From: Urophycis tenuis
Lineage: Eukaryota > Chordata > Actinopteri > Gadiformes > Phycidae
Length of the DNA stretch: 64,000 nucleotides
Direction: 5' to 3'
Assembly: GCA_036785325.1 (NCBI GenBank)
Contig: JAXIVH010000007.1
Span: forward strand, 6,292,729 to 6,356,728
Position numbers and translations under genes: made by a program. The notes beneath the pieces were generated by a model that worked only from the letters and a program-made list of their open reading frames with translations, was not told where the DNA came from and did no database searches. Shown here in pieces: positions 57,419 through 64,000 of this stretch (its first letter is position 1; the number at the start of each line of letters is the position of its first letter).

Positions 57419-58420
57419 ACGGGACACACTCGAAACCGGACTAAGACTAAACCGCCCTCCCACCCGGACTGAGGACCTTTAGAAGAACTTCATCTATCTG
57501 CACACCAGACCGTACCACCACCACCCCCCCCCACCCGCTCCTGTTGCCTGCTGAGCTTGAAAAACAAACGCACATAAACAGGAAGTTTTTTTTATGACTA
57601 GTCGTGACTTCATTTTTTTAATGTCCATATGTTGTGGATGTGGTAACGAAAAGAATTCAAATGGATGATGGTCACCCCCTGTTGACTCAAGGGGTTGATT
57701 ACAGTCACATACATTATTTGTACCAAGTCAGCAGTGTGTGTGTGTGTGGGGGGGCTCTATGGTGAGCATGATGTATGTGTATTTTAAATGCAGTAAAATG
57801 TTTTCAGTCAGTTTTCACCCAGTGGGCCGAAAGACCAGCATTTAAATGGAACTTAAGCAATCCTATTTTATCATGACTGCATTCTCAACACGATGGGATT
57901 TAGAAACAAAGGGTTAATTTTACACAACCTTAATTACTGAGAAGAAGAAATCTGTATTTGTTTTCTGTTAGAAATGTATGAGAATCCGTAAAGCTACTTT
58001 TTTTTTTTGTAAATGTGAAAATATTTGTACGTGTCGTCTTCAGCCAGAACTGGAGACGGGAGTTCAGTGTTACAGCCGTCGTACGCCAGTGGCCGGCCTG
58101 CGTCCGTGAGGAAACTGTATAACGCATCTTTACTTGTTACCAAACCACCTCCCAGGGGATTGGAACAGTGTCTGGGTGTCCGGCGGCACTCGGTTTGAGT
58201 CACGGCCTGAAACCGACCGCAGCATTTCAATGTAACGACACGGAACTGCTATGGCAGTTGGAATCCGTTTGTATGATAGAGAAGTATAATCTTTTGTATT
58301 ATGGATCACGGCATGGCGGCCCGCTGATAGTGAGATAGTCTAGTGCAAGAGGGTGGATCTGTAAAAAAAAAAAAAAATTGTTTTTGACTTTCGTTTTTTT
58401 GAAATAAATGAGCAAAAGGA
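57419..58420 (+). other. tox4: tox4 3' UTR
   Basis: AT-rich sequence after the stop, with a good poly(A) signal AATAAA at 58403-58408. Includes a short (GT)n at 57734-57747 and a poly-A run at 58360-58376. No coding sequence seen. Confidence 0.7.
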
Positions 58421-59432
58421 AAAAGACGTCTCGAAGGCATTTGTTGTTGCATAGGAACATCAATTTCCTTTCACAACTTTAGGAAGGGCCCAGAGTTGGG
58501 CAGGCTAGCCGTACGGCTTCGAAAGGCCTCCTTTTGAGGTGCTGTTATCAGAAGTAGGTGTTTGTGTACCGCAAACTGTTCTTTGGGTTTGTTATTTCTG
58601 TAGGAATACATGCCAACAGACCAACAGAAACACTTTATTAGTTTGTAACTAATTTAATTATAATATTTTTGATATAATCCACACGTTTTAACAAATATAT
58701 TTCTAAACTGTACAAATACCCACATTTAACAGAGGTTTATTTATTTTTTACTTGTAAAGCTCATCCATCCGTTTACAAATGAATATGTCTTAAGGCCAAG
58801 GTGGACAGGAAGTAAAAGTAAAATAAATTTTACCCTTTACAGGAAGTGGAAGTATGTCAAGGACTTCCTGATTGAAAAACATTTCTTGCAGATGGTCGAA
58901 TCAGACCAATCGGGTGCATTGACTTGTTTGTCAAGACCATTATCAAGTTGTGAAAGTATGTATTTTCTTTAGGCACTTGCATAATTACATTAGAAAGGAT
59001 GTTTATATTGCACCTTCAAAGTTCAGAACACAAGTTATCGCATCACGGTCACAGCATCTCATTAAATATGCTAAATCTTTGATTCTTTCCTCACACTGAA
59101 GAAATCCCTGAGAAAAACATCATTGCATCAACAATTAATACATTTGAGGTATGACGCAATCAAACAAACATTTACAAATATTTCTCCACCTTCATCGGTG
59201 CCCCCCATGCCACAATTTTGTATTTTATCTACAAAAGGACAAACGTATGCCGATACCAATCAAGCGGTACTGAGAAGAGCCCTGTGCTGTAGTCTTTGCG
59301 TCGGTTACTAATCCGGACACACTTCACATTCACAAGGTAATACATTCATCCCTCAATACGTACAGCAGGCCTCACGAGTGCATTGAGAACCACTAGGGGG
59401 AACCACTTCCACACCTTCCCCTCACGTCTTCA
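58421..59432 (-). other. Convergent intergenic region and TRIM 3' UTR
   Basis: tox4 (plus) and the TRIM gene (minus) converge here. Minus-strand poly(A) signals (AATAAA) lie at 58639-58634 and 58741-58736, which would give the TRIM mRNA a 3' UTR of about 700-800 nt. No other feature recognised. Confidence 0.55.
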
Positions 59433-60600
59433 CTAAAGGCTGGAGTCCACCGGATGTTGTGGCTGCTTCTCAGACGAGGCTCCTAGGATCCTGGCTCTGC
59501 TACGGGGTTCTACACTGTAAAGCCCCACACCCAGGCACACGGGTTCAGTCGGCTGGGCGTGGAACCTGTGCAGCTGGGTGAAGACCCTTTTGGCGCCGAC
59601 CTCGGAGAAGGTGATGGTTCCCATCCCGGAATCCACAGCGACGGCCATGCGCTTCGACTTCATGGCCACGGGCAGCTTTGTCCGCTCCTGCTTGTGCACG
59701 GCGTACAGCGCGCTCCCGTTGCCCTCGAGCACAAGGCTCCAGGACATGGCGTCGTCTGCAAACGCCCTGCTGCCTTTGCGCTGGATGCCCTTGCGGGACA
59801 CGGAGATCTCCCAGTACCCCTCGGCCTCTAAGAGCCACTGGTGGCTGCCGAGCCCGAAGCACTGCGTGGAGAGGATCTGGGGGACGTCATCGAAGCGAGT
59901 ACCCAGGACCGGGTAGTCGAGCTGGGCCTCGACCAGCTCCACCGACCGCAGGTCACCGGAGACGCGGAGGTAAGGATTGGCTGTGCCCGGGTCCAGTGTG
60001 AGGGGAACTGTGGGGGCGGAGATGGAGAACGAGTTACAAGGAAGGTGCAATGGAGACCAAGTAGTTTTAATGTTTGTGTGGTGTCTTATGAAAAAGCTAA
60101 TCGAGGAGCTCTGACACATCTCAGGGTTGGTGCTATCAACAGAACAGGAAAAAAAACTTTGGAGAAAGTGAAAGTTACGGAACCCCTAAAGGGACATGGG
60201 AAAAATAAAAAACGTAAACGTTTCGCGTGAGCACGAGAAAATATGTCGTGCGCACGAGAAAGTATGGAGTTCGTGAAGTTAGAAATATATTCACCGATTC
60301 GAACTTCCCAGATCAATCAATCATGTACCACGGGCTGTGAGACGATTACGCAGGGACCGTCTACAAAATGTAACACACATAGAAAGTGATTTGAAGAAAA
60401 AAGGGAAAAGAGACATTTTAACACTGAAGTCCAGTGTTAAAATGTCTCTTTTCCCTTTTTTCCTACCTTGCGGTTTTCCATTCTCAAGGCCTCCACGGAG
60501 CTGTAGACGATTTTCCACCAAGATTTCTGTTTCACAAAAAATGTCATTCTTTGAGATGCGGTGGGACACATAACAGAGCCTAGTGAGGCGGTCAGAGATC

Positions 60601-60699
<99 letters not shown>

Positions 60700-61625
60700 C
60701 AGGTCCTTCTCACCTGCGATGGAAGAGTAGATGTCATGCAGACGGGTCTGCTGGGTCTTTACGGTCTTAGTGAGGGCCTGGTTGTCCACAGAGAAATGAT
60801 ACGCTGGATGGTGGCAGTGGATTGGTCGGGTAGAGCATGGGTGCATCCAATCACGTGCGAGAGGTAAGAAGAGATGTGTACACAGTGGGAGCCATGCATT
60901 TGTTACAATGGTTGGAAGGAAATTGCAAAGATGTGAAAATAAATGAACACAATGTTGCTATACCTATATCATTCGATTATCAACATCTGTAGTAAATATG
61001 ATATATTTAGATAATTGGGACACACAAACACTGCATAAATGTATGTATACGTGTATAAATACCACTCTGATGGAAAACACAGACTACGTTGCTCATTAAT
61101 CAGGTGGTAGAGAGTTAGTTAGTAAAGAGTTAGTTATCATGTTTCACTGTTCTCTTACAGTAATACACTACGATGATCCACAGACACAGCAGGACCGTGG
61201 TCACGCTGTTCATGGAAGAATCGCTTGGCTTGTCTTTCGTTTTCTGTCAAGACAACGCATGTTCAGTGGCAAGACCGTTACTCTGGGTCAGACATTACAA
61301 AGGCATTTACAATGGCCATGGGTCAGATGTTGAAACAGTGATGTCATTTTAGAATCAAAAGTTATCAAAGACCCTTGCAAATTAAAGAAATTGTATTTCA
61401 TGTTAAAAGTAAAATACATTTCGAAGTAAAAGTAATTTCAGATTTAAGTCAGTAACACTCAATTTCAATTTAAATGTGGGTAAATCATATTTCAAATTAA
61501 AAGTTCCCTCGTGTAACGGTTGCTCACATCATTGAGGCTGTCTTCCTGCAGTTTGTTGATACAGTCCAGAGATTCTGCCATTTTGTCCTCAATCAGATTA
61601 AAACGTTGATCCATATACTCCTGTT

Positions 61626-61685
<60 letters not shown>

Positions 61686-63318
61686 AGAACAATACAGTTA
61701 GTGAGTTTGTGTATCCAGTAAGTACATCACAACAACCTCTTCAACCAACCCAAGAAGAAGAAGGGGTTGCGTATCAGGGACAATGTGACTGAATGAAACC
61801 CTGTTTCATGATAAGCTAATTCATTAATTACAAGGAACACCACACGTTGAATACGAAGCCAAAGAAAGTGAAATGCTCCGTTCAAAAGACCCCAGCTTGT
61901 CTGCCGTCAGAGTCCACATGATGAACCTAAAGTCTGATCCGTGGGACTAACAGTGGTCACCACCGGGACTAACAGCGGTCACCACCGGGACTAACAGCGG
62001 TCACCACCGGGACTAACAGAGGTCACCACCGGGACTAACAGCGGTCACCACCGGGACTAACAGCGGTCACCACCGGGACTAACAGAGGTCACCACAGGGA
62101 CTAACAGCGGTCACCACCGGGACTAACAGCGGTCACCACCGGGACTAACAGAGGTCACCACAGGGACTAACAGAGGTCACCACCGGGACTAACAGAGGTC
62201 ACCACAGGGACTAACAGCGGTCACCACCGGGACTAACAGAGGTCACCGCCGGGACTAACAGAGGTCACCGCCGGGACCAACAGAGGTCACCGCCGAGGTA
62301 ACAATGCATTACCGTCATCCTCCTGCCGAGGGCACCGGCGGCGTCCGTCACCAGCGCGCTGCGCTTGCCCTCCAGCGCACACAGGTTGCACGCGTAGCGC
62401 CGCGACGTGGCACAGTAGTAGCGCAGCACCTGGTCCTCGTGTTGCGGGCACTTCCTGTCCGCCAGGTCGGCCAGCGGGCTCACCAGCGGGTGCTCTGCGA
62501 ACGCGCGGCGCTGCAGGTGGGTCTGGAGGTGCTCGCTGCACAGCGACACCTCGCACTTCAGGCACGTCTTCACCGCGGGGGGCCTGTCGTCGTCATCGTC
62601 GGGACAACAGTCGCAGAACACCATGGCCGCCCTTTTGGCCTGCGGGGAGCGGGAACACGTGGATGACTGTTCTGATTGGCTTGGAACAAATGTAGTTACG
62701 TTACTGTTGACAATTTTGTTTTTAATGTAGAGGAGCAGATTTCTATTTGATATGTTTCGGTTTAGAATATTAACTATTGGCTGTAAATGCAGATCAACAC
62801 TTCCTGTGGATGTGTCCTGTGGTCATGTGGACATGTTGACCAAGCAGTTAAGAGTCTACGCCTGTCTATGTGAGGCTTACTGTCATCATCATTAGTCAAT
62901 TAGACATTTATGCTGAACCTGTACCACAATATGAATCAATCCAACTCTCAGAATAAGAAATTATTGACATCACATCACCATATTTTCCCCACAAGCTAAA
63001 CTCACAAACCATGACTGGCCACCACACAAACTTTTCATTTCAATCTTCCTACAGGCCTACCGTCTGCTTCAAGGTCTGTCTGAAGTCGTCCACGATGCTG
63101 GACAACACGTAGCTCTTCTGGACCTCTACGATCTTCCCGAAGTAGGCCCTGCAGTCAGGGCAGCGGAAGGGCATCTCCGTGGAGTGGTCCACCATGCCCT
63201 CCAGACAAGGCATGCAGACGCTGTGGCCGCAGTTCAGCTGACAGGGGTTGGTGAAGAGGTCCTGGCACACCGGGCACGTCAGCAGCACCTCCAGGGGGGT
63301 CCTCTCTCGGTCGTCCAT
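59433..63318 (-). CDS. TRIM-type RING E3 ubiquitin ligase with predicted membrane segment (6 exons, complete)
   Basis: Minus-strand exons: 63061-63318, 62313-62639, 61528-61620, 61159-61243, 60714-60803, 59433-60007. All junctions are GT-AG and phases agree, giving 475 codons plus stop. The start MDDRERTPLEV is chosen because the RING begins just after it. RING C3HC4: C15, C18, C30, H32, C35, C38, C53, C56. B-box region 95-173 has CDCC, KTCLKC and CPQHEDQVLRYYC ... CNLC; the usual last histidines of B-box 2 are missing. A short helical exon (196-226, MDQRFNLIEDKMAESLDCIN) replaces the usual long coiled coil. Residues about 240-258 (VTTVLLCLWIIVVYYSYHF) are strongly hydrophobic. The PRY/SPRY (about 285-475) has PLTLDPGTANPYLRV and a C-terminal EPVCLGVGLYSVE. 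I do not recognise an exact orthologue. Likely a fish TRIM E3 ligase, substrate unknown. Confidence 0.88.
60396..60462. repeat. Perfect 31-bp inverted repeat with 5-nt loop
   Basis: Arm 60396-60426 is the exact reverse complement of 60432-60462, with loop aagtc. It lies in the TRIM intron before the PRY/SPRY exon. It could be a fold-back element or a small-RNA hairpin; no flanking duplication was identified. Confidence 0.93.
60603..60699. repeat. (AC)n microsatellite
   Basis: About 48 AC units starting about 14 bp beyond the 5' splice site of TRIM exon 5 (minus strand, donor at 60713). Confidence 0.96.
61629..61683. repeat. (AC)n microsatellite at a TRIM acceptor
   Basis: About 27 AC units, ending about 8 bp from the TRIM exon 3 acceptor; on the minus strand the acceptor is preceded by GT repeat, gcgtgtaacag. 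Confidence 0.95.
61943..62297. repeat. 22-bp minisatellite, about 16 copies
   Basis: Unit gggactaacagcggtcaccacc with agcgg/agagg and accacc/accaca/accgcc variants. On the minus strand the array begins about 15 bp after the donor of the B-box exon (62312). Confidence 0.97.
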
Positions 63319-64000
63319 CTTCTCGGGCGTCTGTCTTGGTGGAGGAGTGGAATAGAGACCTGGAGGGTACACCAACCTGTCTGAACGGTTCAACACCTGA
63401 ATCAACCCTCCACACTCGCTCTCTTGCTTCTTCGATTTTAGTTAGCTGCACACGTGGGAGGTAAATTAATATACATACAGTACATACATTGAATTAATTT
63501 TTGGATTACCTTTTTTTTTTAAATTATTATTTGTGAAATCCGCCTGTCGTCGCCTTTCTGTGACAGCGATATCAGATATCAGAAGTGAAAGCAAAGTTGT
63601 TGTCAGTGGTTGTTCACTTCCTGGTTGGGCGGGGCTTAAACTCCGATTAGAAGACGATGCGTCGATTATCTTCATATTCGGTGCGTGAGTTAGTTTAATA
63701 TTTTATTATTTCAATGGTTTTATATATTTTTTTAAATGCAGTCACACGCGATAAGCATTGGCATGTGGACATAAGCACATCCTTCAACGGTTTCTAATGA
63801 TATATGTAACATATTTTTAAGTCTAAGAGTCTTTGAAACAATTAAACGGCAAATCACGGCAGTATTTTCGCTCTTTAGGGCGCACACTGGGGAGGATGAC
63901 AGATGATTTACTGCAGAATGAAATCCGAACCGCAAGGAATAGTTACATTTTCGCATGGGTTCAGTATTGGTCTTTGCGGGTATGGGGAAAACCGAAAGCC
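63319..64000 (-). promoter_or_regulatory. Presumed 5' UTR and promoter of the minus-strand TRIM gene
   Basis: Sequence upstream of the ATG at 63318. An in-frame upstream extension (from 63405) exists but lacks conserved features, so MDDRERT is preferred. A purine-rich acttcctg/caggaagtg-type ETS-like motif occurs near 63616 (minus strand). The far right is AT-rich with no recognised feature. Confidence 0.35.

Overview
This is nuclear DNA from a ray-finned (teleost) fish. All genes are vertebrate, multi-exon and bounded by GT-AG introns. The non-coding part is filled with (AC)n/(GT)n and (GA)n microsatellites, short minisatellites, tRNA-derived SINEs and non-autonomous DNA transposons. The very high AC/GT density recalls cod-like (gadiform) genomes, but that placement is an inference from repeat content only.

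Layout, left to right. (1) 91-8170, minus: the first four coding exons of an MMP14-type membrane matrix metalloproteinase, running off the left edge. (2) 11282-15188, plus: the 3' part of a TRIM E3-ligase gene (coiled coil plus PRY/SPRY). It lies next to a 200-N assembly gap, carries two apparent 1-base frame breaks, and no RING or B-box exon was found. (3) 18644-20078, plus: a complete three-exon cerebellin (C1q family) gene. (4) 23.6-51.4 kb, plus: complete chd8, a chromatin remodeller with 39 coding exons and 2600 codons plus stop by my reconstruction; every exon junction keeps phase. (5) 53000-57418, plus: complete tox4-like HMG-box gene with nine coding exons. (6) 59433-63318, minus: a complete six-exon TRIM gene with RING, B-box, a short coiled coil, an unexpected hydrophobic membrane-like segment and PRY/SPRY.

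From general knowledge, MMP14, CHD8, TOX4 and a cerebellin (CBLN3) also lie together on human 14q11-q12, so the block looks like old vertebrate synteny with fish TRIM genes placed in and beside it. chd8 and tox4 both encode chromatin proteins and lie head-to-tail here. There is no operon-like organisation; each gene has its own upstream region.

The most unusual features are: tandem-repeat arrays that begin at or just downstream of 5' splice sites in many introns, including one where the end of a chd8 exon and its splice donor are themselves tandemly duplicated; two non-autonomous DNA transposons with intact target-site duplications; a perfect 31-bp-arm hairpin in a TRIM intron; and the possible membrane-anchored TRIM architecture.
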